From assembly GCF_001425905.1 (NCBI RefSeq), contig NZ_LMDY01000001.1, positions 192,890 through 256,889 on the forward strand: 64,000 bases of DNA, in the 5' to 3' direction. Of this stretch, positions 48,272 to 55,887 are shown piece after piece (within the stretch, counting starts at the first letter, position 1; every line of letters begins with the position of its first letter). The position numbers and the translations under genes are program-made. Under the pieces are notes generated by a model. The model saw only the letters and a program-made list of their open reading frames with translations. It was not told the DNA's origin and ran no database searches. This DNA is from Methylibium sp. Root1272. Its GTDB lineage: Bacteria; Pseudomonadota; Gammaproteobacteria; Burkholderiales; Burkholderiaceae_C.

Positions 48272-48337
48272 TCAGAACCGGCGGCCTTGTCCATCGTCGG
48301 CCAGGTGCAGGTCGCGCATGAACCAGACGACGGCCTC
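48272..48337 (-). pseudogene. Remnant of a second photolyase gene (N-terminal codons only)
   Basis: Directly after the PhrB-like photolyase stop, one minus-strand frame reads EAVVWFMRDLHLADD and then unrelated residues to a stop at 48274-48272. VVWFMRDLHLADD matches the diagnostic N-terminus of classical CPD photolyases and cryptochromes (VWFRRDLRLxDN). The rest of that gene is missing exactly where the insert-side sequence begins. No start codon remains in good context, so it is taken as dead. Confidence 0.6.
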
Positions 48338-49877
48338 ACGCGACCTCGCCATTGCGAACGGCCGCCGCGCGTTCGCGGATTGCCTGCTTCTGCGCGTCGT
48401 TCAGGCGAGCCATGTTCTTCATCTGTAGCGCCATGCGCGGGTTGTCGGACAGCGCCGCCTCGTGGCGCATCAGGAAATCCCAGTACAGCGTGGTGAACGG
48501 GCAGGCCTTCTCGCCCGTGCGCTGGGCGGGGTCGTAGCGGCAGCCCTTGCAGTGCGGGCTCATGCGCTGGATGTACTTGCCGGTCGCCACGTAGGGCTTG
48601 CTGGCCATCAGGCCGCCGTCTGCGTACTGGCTCATGCCCAGGGTGTTGGGCAGTTCCACCCATTCGACGGCATCGACGTACACCGCCAGGTACCAGGCAT
48701 GCACCTGCTGCGGCTGCACGCCCAGCATCAGCGCATACAGGCCGGTGACCATCAGGCGCTGGATGTGGTGTGCATAGCCGTGCTGCAGCGTCTGCGTGAT
48801 CGCATCGCGCAGGCAGGCCATCTCGGTGCTGCCGGTCCAGTACCAGGAGGGCAGGTCCTGGTGCGCGTCCAGCGCATTGAGCTCCGCGTAGCCGGGCATG
48901 CGAGTCCAGTAGATGCCGCGCACGTACTCGCGCCAGCCGAGGATCTGGCGCACGAAGCCTTCCACGCCGGCCAGCGGCGCGGCGCCTACGCGGTAGGCGG
49001 CCACGGCCGCGGCCACCACCTCGCGCGGGTTCAGCAGCTTCAGATTCAGTGCGGCCGCCAGGTGTGCGTGGTACAGCCAGGGTTCGCCGGGCCACATGGC
49101 GTCCTGGTAGCGGCCGAACAGCGGCAGGCGCTCGGCGACGAAGCGCTGCAGGGCGACGAGTGCCTGCGCGCGTGTCACCGGCCAGGCAAAGCCATCGAGT
49201 CGGCCGGGATGGGCGCCGAAGCGCTTTTCGACCAGCGCAATCACCTCACGCGTGAGCGCATCGGGCTCGAACACCACACGCGGCGGCACGGCGCCGGGAC
49301 CGGCGGCGCCGAAGGCCTCGCGGTTGTCGGCATCGAAGTTCCACTGGCCGCCCTCGGGCTCGTCGCCTTGCATCAACACGCCGTGGCGCTTGCGCATCTC
49401 GCGGTAGAAATACTCCATGCGCAGCACTTTGCGGCCCCGCGCGTGGGCCGCGAACTCGCGCACGCTGCAGTGGAAGTGGCGGTCCTCTCGGATGTCGAGC
49501 GGCAGACCCTGCGCTTGCGCCACCCCCTTGATCGACTGCAGCACGCGCCAGTCGCCTGGGGCCGTCATCACCAGGCCGGTGGGGCGCAGGCGCTCGACGT
49601 CGGCGTGCAGCTGCGCCTGCAGGCTGCCGTGCGTGGCGGGGTCGTCCAGCGGGGCGTAATGCAAGGTCCGACCGGCGGCGCGCAGGGCGAGCGCGAAATG
49701 GCGCATCGCGGCGAGGAACATCACCGTGCGCGGCTTGCTCGACCACACATGCGCCGATTCTTCGGCCACCTCGGCCATCCACACCGCGTCGCGTGCGGCG
49801 TCGAAGCCGTCGAACCCGGCAGCGTCCAGATCCAGCTGATCGCCCAGCACGACGACCAGGTGGCGCATCTCAGTCAC
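48336..49877 (-). CDS. Iron-sulfur (6-4) photolyase/cryptochrome, PhrB-like family
   Basis: 513 residues of the deoxyribodipyrimidine photolyase-related family (PF04244). It begins RHLVVVLGDQLDLDAAGFDGFD, has the FAD region WREYVRGIYWTRMPGY, HIQRLMVTGLYALMLG and the [4Fe-4S] cysteines in CKGCRYDP and KACPFTTLYWDFL, plus one near the LRDAI segment. Family members repair (6-4) photoproducts using light and carry FAD and a lumazine-type antenna. The start is GTG 49877 or ATG 49868; GTG overlaps the upstream DUF2256 stop by eight bases. Confidence 0.92.
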   Translation of the reverse strand: MTEMRHLVVVLGDQLDLDAAGFDGFDAARDAVWMAEVAEESAHVWSSKPRTVMFLAAMRHFALALRAAGRTLHYAPLDDPATHGSLQAQLHADVERLRPTGLVMTAPGDWRVLQSIKGVAQAQGLPLDIREDRHFHCSVREFAAHARGRKVLRMEYFYREMRKRHGVLMQGDEPEGGQWNFDADNREAFGAAGPGAVPPRVVFEPDALTREVIALVEKRFGAHPGRLDGFAWPVTRAQALVALQRFVAERLPLFGRYQDAMWPGEPWLYHAHLAAALNLKLLNPREVVAAAVAAYRVGAAPLAGVEGFVRQILGWREYVRGIYWTRMPGYAELNALDAHQDLPSWYWTGSTEMACLRDAITQTLQHGYAHHIQRLMVTGLYALMLGVQPQQVHAWYLAVYVDAVEWVELPNTLGMSQYADGGLMASKPYVATGKYIQRMSPHCKGCRYDPAQRTGEKACPFTTLYWDFLMRHEAALSDNPRMALQMKNMARLNDAQKQAIRERAAAVRNGEVA

Positions 49878-50037
49878 GGCTTCTCTTGGCGCGCCGGCAA
49901 GCGTCGGAGCAGAACTTCACCTCGTCCCAGGTGCGGGCCCAGCGGCGGCGCCAGCTCATCGGCCGGCCGCAGGCCACGCAAGGCTTGCTGGGCAGGGCGG
50001 CCTTGTTGCCGCGGAATGCGGGGGTCGATGATGTCAT
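49870..50037 (-). CDS. DUF2256 small zinc-ribbon-like protein
   Basis: 55 residues with paired cysteines CVACGRPMSWRRRWARTWDEVKFCSDAC, the signature of DUF2256. The four cysteines are likely to bind a metal. The gene overlaps the start of the photolyase by eight bases (GTGACTGA), and DUF2256 next to this photolyase family is a recurring arrangement, so a role in photolyase maturation or DNA repair is likely but unproven. Too short for many gene callers. Confidence 0.82.
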   Translation of the reverse strand: MTSSTPAFRGNKAALPSKPCVACGRPMSWRRRWARTWDEVKFCSDACRRAKRSRD

Positions 50038-50207
50038 TGGCAGCGTGCCCGAACCGAGCGCCGAGTGGACTGTTCTGGCTCCGAAGGATGCCATCTCGAT
50101 GCGATCAACCCCATGCTGTGCATGCCGGCGCCGAACTGCATCCCCGCACGGGGTGCGCGCCGGTCTTGAACAGACGCTGGAATAGGTTGCGCTGCGCGAG
50201 GGCCCCT

Positions 50208-50576
50208 CTATTTCTTGGGGAGTTCCTCTGCCAGTCCCTTGGACAGCGCGGCGCCTGCGGCGTTGCTCATCTCGACCGGGAGCACCGCCCCGTTCTCGAA
50301 CAGCAATTGGACGCGAACCTTGCCTTCGGTCTCGGAAGGCGCTGCTCCCGCAGCCAGACATTCCAACGACGGCGCCGCGGCGCCCGGGGGCTGATCGGTC
50401 TTGTCGAGCAATGCGATGGCGACGGCCGGCGCGAGCTCCGTCGCAATGGCTTCGTTGGTCGCGGCCTTCTTCGCGCGCTGGGTCGCAGCAGACTTGGAGC
50501 GAGCGCCGCCGGCACCTGGCTTCGACTTCTTGGCCCGCTTCGAGGCGGTCGCCGCAGTCCGGGAAGAGGTTGTCAT
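50208..50576 (-). CDS. Basic-tailed hypothetical protein
   Basis: About 122 residues. The first 40 are Lys/Ala/Ser-rich and basic (ASKRAKKSKPGAGGARSKSA), like a DNA- or polymer-binding tail; the C-terminal part (KVRVQLLFENGAVLPVEMSNAAGAALSKGLAEEL) looks like a small folded beta-alpha unit. GAGGG sits eight bases before the ATG. I do not recognise the family. The 170 bases between it and DUF2256 hold nothing I can identify. Confidence 0.6.
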   Translation of the reverse strand: MTTSSRTAATASKRAKKSKPGAGGARSKSAATQRAKKAATNEAIATELAPAVAIALLDKTDQPPGAAAPSLECLAAGAAPSETEGKVRVQLLFENGAVLPVEMSNAAGAALSKGLAEELPKK

Positions 50577-50631
50577 GATTCGCACCCTCTGAATGAACGT
50601 CGAAATAGTAGTCGCTACCGAAAGTGCGGTT

Positions 50632-51129
50632 TCAGCGATGTACTCGCTTGTAGCGCACGAAGTGATAGGGCCAGGGCGCGACGTCGGCGTGGCTCTCGCG
50701 CGCGACTTCGGTGAAGGCGCCGCGCTCCCAGGCCGGGAAGTGCGTGTCGGCGTCCGGCACGTCGGTGTCCACCTCGGTCAGCACCAGACCGTCGGCGTGC
50801 GGAAGTGATTGCGCATAGAGCTCGCCGCCACCGATGACGAACACGCGCTCTTCGCGGCGCAGTCGCTCGAGCGCAGCGTCGAGTGACGGCGCCGCCTCGG
50901 CGCCGTCGGCCTGCCAGGCGGTATTGCGCGTCACGACCACGTTGCGCCGGCCGGGCAGGGGCCGGAAGCGCGGTGGGAGCGACTCCCATGTCTTGCGGCC
51001 CATCACCACCGGGCAGCCCAGCGTCGTGCGCTTGAAGTGCGCCAGGTCCTGCGGCAGGTGCCAGGGCATCGTACCGGCGCGGCCGATGGCGCCGTCGCGC
51101 GCCACCGCGGCGATCAGGAACAGCTCCAC
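50632..51129 (-). CDS. folA: Dihydrofolate reductase
   Basis: 165 residues, normal length. The N-terminus ELFLIAAVARDGAIGRAGTMPWHLPQDLAHFKRTTLG, the GRKTWESLPP motif and VIGGGELYAQSLPHAD are diagnostic. In the active-site position (MPWHLPQDL) the usual Asp is present. It reduces dihydrofolate made by ThyA. The start codon is GTG. It lies ten bases after thyA, forming the common thyA-folA operon. Confidence 0.95.
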   Translation of the reverse strand: MELFLIAAVARDGAIGRAGTMPWHLPQDLAHFKRTTLGCPVVMGRKTWESLPPRFRPLPGRRNVVVTRNTAWQADGAEAAPSLDAALERLRREERVFVIGGGELYAQSLPHADGLVLTEVDTDVPDADTHFPAWERGAFTEVARESHADVAPWPYHFVRYKRVHR

Positions 51130-51139
51130 CGCGCCCGCC

Positions 51140-51964
51140 TCAGACCGCGACCGGCGCCTTGATCGCCGGGTGCGGGTCGTAGTCGAGCACTTCGAAGTCC
51201 TCGTAGGCGTAGTCGAAGATCGACGGCGGGCGCTGCTTGATCTGCAGTGTGGGGTAGGGGCGCGGCTGCCGCGAGAGCTGCAGGTCCACCTGCTCTCGGT
51301 GGTTGCTGTAGAGATGGCAGTCGCCGCCGGTCCAGATGAAGTCGCCGACCTCCAGGTCGCACTGTTGCGCCAGCATGTGGGTCAGCAGCGCGTAGCTGGC
51401 GATGTTGAACGGCACGCCGAGAAAGATGTCGGCGCTGCGCTGGTAGAGCTGGCACGACAGCCGACCCTCGGCCACGTAGAACTGGAAGAAGGCGTGGCAG
51501 GGCATCAGTGCCATCTTCGGCAGGTCGGCGACATTCCACGCGCTGACGATGATGCGCCGCGAATCCGGGTTGGCTTTCAGTCGCTTCACCACTTCGGCGA
51601 TCTGGTCGATGTGGCCGCCGCCCGGCGTGGGCCAGCTGCGCCACTGCACGCCGTAGACCGGGCCCAGGTCGCCGTCGGGTCGAGCCCATTCGTCCCAGAT
51701 GGTCACGCCGCGCTCCTGCAGCCAGGTGGCGTTGCCGTCGCCGCGCAGGAACCACAGCAGCTCGAGGATGATGCTCTTGAGGTGGACCTTCTTGGTCGTG
51801 ACCAGCGGGAAGCCTTCGCGCAGGTCGAAGCGCATCTGGTGGCCGAACACGCTGGTGGTGCCGGTGCCGGTGCGGTCGGCCTTGAACACCCCGTGGTCGC
51901 GCACATGGCGCATGAAGTCTTCGTACTGGGAGCGGATGGGGCGAACGGGAGGGGAGACCGGCAT
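51140..51964 (-). CDS. thyA: Thymidylate synthase
   Basis: 274 residues. [33 protein letters not shown], the catalytic Cys in [32 protein letters not shown] and [15 protein letters not shown] are all present. It methylates dUMP with methylene-tetrahydrofolate. The N-terminus is about ten residues longer than in E. coli; the ATG at 51964 has no better alternative in the family's usual place. First gene of the thyA-folA pair. Confidence 0.96.
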   Translation of the reverse strand: MPVSPPVRPIRSQYEDFMRHVRDHGVFKADRTGTGTTSVFGHQMRFDLREGFPLVTTKKVHLKSIILELLWFLRGDGNATWLQERGVTIWDEWARPDGDLGPVYGVQWRSWPTPGGGHIDQIAEVVKRLKANPDSRRIIVSAWNVADLPKMALMPCHAFFQFYVAEGRLSCQLYQRSADIFLGVPFNIASYALLTHMLAQQCDLEVGDFIWTGGDCHLYSNHREQVDLQLSRQPRPYPTLQIKQRPPSIFDYAYEDFEVLDYDPHPAIKAPVAV

Positions 51965-52026
51965 CCGAAGATTGTAGGCAGTCGGATGCCGGGAGCCGGA
52001 TCCCGGCCCCGTGCCCACGCCGGTCC

Positions 52027-52734
52027 TCAGGACTTGGGCTGTGTCGCCGCGCCGGCCTGTTCCGGCTCGCGCAGCAGGATCTCGACGCGGCGGTTCTTCG
52101 CACGGCCGGCGTCGCTGGTGTTGTCGGCGATCGGCTCGTGCGAGCCGCGGCCCGAGGTCTCGACGCGGGCCGGCTGGATACCGCGACCGGCCAGGTAGTC
52201 GCGCACGCTCTGCGCGCGATCGACCGACAGCGGGTTGTTGATCGCGTCGCTGCCGGTGCTGTCGGTGTGGCCGATCACGCGCACCTGCAGCGCCGGGTCG
52301 TTGGCCAGACCGTTGGCGAAGCTGTCGAGCACGGTGCGCAGCTCGGGCTTGATGGCCGACTTGCCGGTATCGAAGGAGATGTCGCTCGGCACGTTGAGCT
52401 TGAGCTGGTTGTCGGCCGTGCGGGTGACGTCGACGCCGGTGCCCTGCGTGGACTGCTCCATCGCACGGCGCTTCTCTTCCATCTTCTTCGACCACACGTT
52501 GCCGGCCACAGCGCCGCCCAGCGCGCCGATCGCCGCGCCGGTGGCCGCGCCCTTCTTGCTGTCGCCGATCAGCACGCCGGCCACGGCGCCCACGGCCGCG
52601 CCGATACCGGCGCCCTTGGCGGTGTCCTGCTGTTCCTGGTTCATGCTGGCGCATCCGCTGGCCAGCAGTGCGGCGGCGGTGAGCGCGACGATCGAAAGCG
52701 AGGAAGAGATCGACTTGCGGGGCGTGATCGTCAT
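52027..52734 (-). CDS. OmpA-family lipoprotein with glycine-zipper domain
   Basis: 235 residues. A lipobox ([11 protein letters not shown]) predicts outer-membrane anchoring at Cys about 28. A glycine-zipper segment ([38 protein letters not shown]) follows, then an OmpA C-terminal peptidoglycan-binding domain with [27 protein letters not shown] and [10 protein letters not shown]. The family tethers the outer membrane to peptidoglycan, as in YiaD. It has its own upstream region and 62 bases before thyA. Confidence 0.9.
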   Translation of the reverse strand: MTITPRKSISSSLSIVALTAAALLASGCASMNQEQQDTAKGAGIGAAVGAVAGVLIGDSKKGAATGAAIGALGGAVAGNVWSKKMEEKRRAMEQSTQGTGVDVTRTADNQLKLNVPSDISFDTGKSAIKPELRTVLDSFANGLANDPALQVRVIGHTDSTGSDAINNPLSVDRAQSVRDYLAGRGIQPARVETSGRGSHEPIADNTSDAGRAKNRRVEILLREPEQAGAATQPKS

Positions 52735-52819
52735 GGCTATTCCTTCGGTGACTACGGGGATCGTCTTTGTACGGCGGGGCGCGGAGAGCGCTGCAAGCGT
52801 TCGTTACAACGCGCTCGCT

Positions 52820-54673
52820 TCAGTCGTCGTTGACCGCCGCCGCCGGTGCGTCGGAGAACTGCGACGCCGCCAGCCGTTGATAGAGCCCGCTGCGCGCCAG
52901 CAGTTCCGTGTGCGTGCCGCTGTCCACCACCCGCCCGGCATCGAGCACGACGATCCGGTCGGCGTGCATCACCGTGCCCAGCCGGTGCGCGATGACCAGC
53001 GTCGTGCGGCCGCGCATCGCCTCGTCCAGTGCGGCCTGCACCGCGCGCTCGCTTTCGCTGTCGAGCGCGCTGGTGGCCTCGTCCAGCAGCAGCAGTGGCG
53101 CGTTCTTCAGGATCGCGCGGGCGATCGACATGCGCTGGCGCTGCCCGCCCGACAGCCGCACGCCGCGTTCGCCCAGGAAGCTGGCATAGCCCTCGGGCAA
53201 GGCGCGGATGAAGCTGTCCGCGTGCGCGGCCCGCGCGGCGGCGATCACTTCGTCGTCGCTCGCCTCGGGCCGGCCGTAGCGGATGTTCTCCATCGCGCTG
53301 GTCGAGAAGATCACGCTGTCCTGCGGCACCAGGCCGATGCGCGAGCGCAGCGCGCCGAGGTCGGCCTCGCGCACCGGCACGCCGTCGATCGCCACCGTGC
53401 CGCCCTGGGTGTCGTAGTAGCGCAGCAGCAGCTGGAACACCGTGCTCTTGCCGGCGCCGCTGGGTCCCACCAGCGCCACCGTCTGGCCCGGCTCCACCTC
53501 GATCGTCACGCCGTCCAGCGCCGGCGTCAGCGGCCGCGACGGATAACGGAACAGCACATCGCGCAGGCTCACGCGCGAGCCGATCGGCGCTGCGGCCAGC
53601 GCGCGCGGCTGGGCGGGGCTCTCGATCGGCGAGCGCGTGGCCAGCAGCTCCATCAGCCGCTCGCTGGCGCCGGCGGCGCGCAGCAGGTCGCCCCACACCT
53701 CGGCCAGCACCGCGACCGAGCTCACCAGCAGGATCACGTAGACCACGGTCTGGCCCAGGTGGCCCGCGCTGATCTCGCCGCGGATCACCGCTTGCGTGCC
53801 CTGGTACAGGCCCCACAGCAGCGCCGCGAAGGTGGCGGTGATGATGAAGGCCACCAGCCCGGCGCGCATGCGCGTGCGCCGCACCGCGGTGGCGAAGGCG
53901 CGTGCGGTGGATTCGTCGAAGCGCTGCGCCTCGCGCGCCTCCTGCGTGTAGCTCTGCACCACCGGCACCGCGTTCAGCACCTCGGCGGCGATCGCGCTCG
54001 AATCGGCCACGCGGTCCTGGCTGGCGCGCGACAGGCTGCGCACCTTGCGGCCGAACCACAGCGCCGGCAGCACCACCAGCACCAGGATGCCCAGCACCTG
54101 TGCCATCACCACCGGGTTGGTGATCACCAGCATGACGAGCGCGCCCAGGCCCATCACGGTGTTGCGCAGGCCCATGCTGAGGCTGGAACCCACCACCGTC
54201 TGCACCAGCGTCGTGTCGGTGGTCAGGCGCGACAGCACCTCGCCGGTCTGCGTGGTCTCGAAGAACTGCGGGCTCTGCTTCACCACGTGCGCGTACACCG
54301 CATTGCGCAGGTCGGCCGTGATGCGCTCGCCGAGCCAGGTGACCATGTAGAAGCGCAGCGCCGAGAACAGGCCCAGCGCCGCGCCCACGCCGAACAACGC
54401 GAAGAAATGGCCGCGCAGCGCCAGCACGCGCTCGCCGGGGTCGGTGCTGATCAGGCCTTGGTCGATCAGCGCCTTCAGCGCGACCGGAAACACCAGCGTG
54501 GTCAGCGCGGCGCCCACCAGGAACAGCCCGGCCAGCACGATGCGGCCGCGGTAGGGTTTCAGGAAGGGCAGCAGGCTGCGCAGCGGGCGGACCGAGCGTG
54601 CCTTGGCGTCGGCGGCGCCGTCGGTCGCGCCGCCGGTCACGGCCTGGGTCATCGTGGAAGTGGAAGAGGCCAT
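52820..54673 (-). CDS. ABC exporter half-transporter, MsbA-like (lipid/drug)
   Basis: 617 residues: an N-terminal six-helix ABC membrane domain (KPYRGRIVLAGLFLVGAALTT... GEVLSRLTTDTTLVQTVV) and a C-terminal ATPase with GPSGAGKST, signature LSGGQRQRMSIARA and LLLLDEATSALDSESE, then IAHRLGTV. It should work as a homodimer exporting lipids or hydrophobic compounds. ATG 54673 starts MASSTSTM; an upstream ATG would add ten residues. No lipid A gene is near, so the substrate is uncertain. Confidence 0.9.
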   Translation of the reverse strand: MASSTSTMTQAVTGGATDGAADAKARSVRPLRSLLPFLKPYRGRIVLAGLFLVGAALTTLVFPVALKALIDQGLISTDPGERVLALRGHFFALFGVGAALGLFSALRFYMVTWLGERITADLRNAVYAHVVKQSPQFFETTQTGEVLSRLTTDTTLVQTVVGSSLSMGLRNTVMGLGALVMLVITNPVVMAQVLGILVLVVLPALWFGRKVRSLSRASQDRVADSSAIAAEVLNAVPVVQSYTQEAREAQRFDESTARAFATAVRRTRMRAGLVAFIITATFAALLWGLYQGTQAVIRGEISAGHLGQTVVYVILLVSSVAVLAEVWGDLLRAAGASERLMELLATRSPIESPAQPRALAAAPIGSRVSLRDVLFRYPSRPLTPALDGVTIEVEPGQTVALVGPSGAGKSTVFQLLLRYYDTQGGTVAIDGVPVREADLGALRSRIGLVPQDSVIFSTSAMENIRYGRPEASDDEVIAAARAAHADSFIRALPEGYASFLGERGVRLSGGQRQRMSIARAILKNAPLLLLDEATSALDSESERAVQAALDEAMRGRTTLVIAHRLGTVMHADRIVVLDAGRVVDSGTHTELLARSGLYQRLAASQFSDAPAAAVNDD

Positions 54674-54738
54674 GGGGCCAGCAGTGTAAGCAGCCTCCGC
54701 CATCGGCCCCTGATGCTGCGGCCCTGCGCGCGGCGCGG

Positions 54739-55887
54739 CTACAGCTTCAGCGGGCTCGCATAGCCCGTCATTTCCAGGTAGCCACGGCCGATGCGCGTGC
54801 CGCTGCGCGCGTCGAGCAGGTCGCTCAGGCCCTCCCAGTAGACCGAGCCGGTCGAGCCCCGGCCGTCGAGTTCCTGCGCGTCCAGACGGGCGCGTACGTG
54901 GTGCGTGCCGGCGGGCGTGTCGAGCCGCCATGCCACCGCGTACTCGGCCTGCGTGGCCGGGCTGCGCCAGCGCCGCAGCGGGGTGAAGCGCACCTCGTCG
55001 GCGCCGAAGGAGCGCACCGCGCCACCGCGCGGCCGCAAGCTGCCGCCGGCCCACAGCGGCGAGCCATCGGCGCGGCGCAGCCGGAAGGCGGTGAGGGCGC
55101 TGCCGTCGTCGAGATTCATGCCGACCCAGTCCCAGCCCACCGCCTCGGGATGCATCAATGACTCGCTCCATTCGTGGTCGAGCCAGGCGCGGCCGGTCAC
55201 CGCGAGCGTGCGGCCCTCGACGCGCAGCGTGCCGGCGACGGCCAACTGCGGCTCGCTGAGGTAGTGGCTGGCTTGCCCCGGTGCCGGGCCCTTGCGCGAG
55301 TAGCCGGCGTCGCCCTGCAGCAGCACCGGCTGCGTCGCGTCGAGGCGCAGATCGAACGCGAAGCCCTGCGTGCTGGCATCGACCACGGCGCGGTAGTGGT
55401 GCGGGCTCGACGCGGCGGCACCGTCTCGCACGAGCTGCCAGCCACGCAGCCGCACGTCGGTGTCGGCGGTGGCTGCCTCGGCGATGCCGAAGCCCGCACG
55501 GGCGATGCGCTGGTCGTGGCGCAGCCGGCCGGCCTGCGGATCGGTGAGCGCCGCATGCGCGAACAGCAGCTGTCGGGCGGCGAAGCGGCTCGGGTGGTCG
55601 TCGCCCGCCACGTCGGTGCGCGAACGGAAGAACGTCACCTGAAACCCGAAGGGTTCGGTGGAGCCAAAGCCAAACGGTTCGGACAATTCCGCAACCTCGA
55701 GCCAGCCCGTCACGTACCACCATTCGGTGCGGTACTCGGGGTGCGAGCCGAAGTCGCGCGGCAGCACGATCGGCGTGCCGGCGCGCACCACCGGCGCCGC
55801 GTGCGCGGTGCCGGGGCCCAGCGCGAAGGCCGGCGCGCACGCCAGCAGCAGCGCGCGGCGCGACAACCGCAGCGGCGACGCGTTCAC
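54739..55887 (-). CDS. Lipocalin-like protein (AttH/CrtC family)
   Basis: 382 residues with a signal peptide (RRALLLACAPAFALGPGTAHA) and two lipocalin-like domains. Diagnostic blocks are GSHPEYRTEWWYVTGWL, FGFQVTFFRS, HAALTDPQAGRLRHDQR, AWLDHEWSESLM, GWDWVGMNLDDGSALTAFRLR and the terminal GRGYLEMTGY. The family includes AttH of Agrobacterium and carotenoid hydratase CrtC. The GTG start (GGAGG four bases upstream) overlaps the permease stop by four bases, so the pair is coupled, as attG-attH is. Confidence 0.88.
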   Translation of the reverse strand: MNASPLRLSRRALLLACAPAFALGPGTAHAAPVVRAGTPIVLPRDFGSHPEYRTEWWYVTGWLEVAELSEPFGFGSTEPFGFQVTFFRSRTDVAGDDHPSRFAARQLLFAHAALTDPQAGRLRHDQRIARAGFGIAEAATADTDVRLRGWQLVRDGAAASSPHHYRAVVDASTQGFAFDLRLDATQPVLLQGDAGYSRKGPAPGQASHYLSEPQLAVAGTLRVEGRTLAVTGRAWLDHEWSESLMHPEAVGWDWVGMNLDDGSALTAFRLRRADGSPLWAGGSLRPRGGAVRSFGADEVRFTPLRRWRSPATQAEYAVAWRLDTPAGTHHVRARLDAQELDGRGSTGSVYWEGLSDLLDARSGTRIGRGYLEMTGYASPLKL

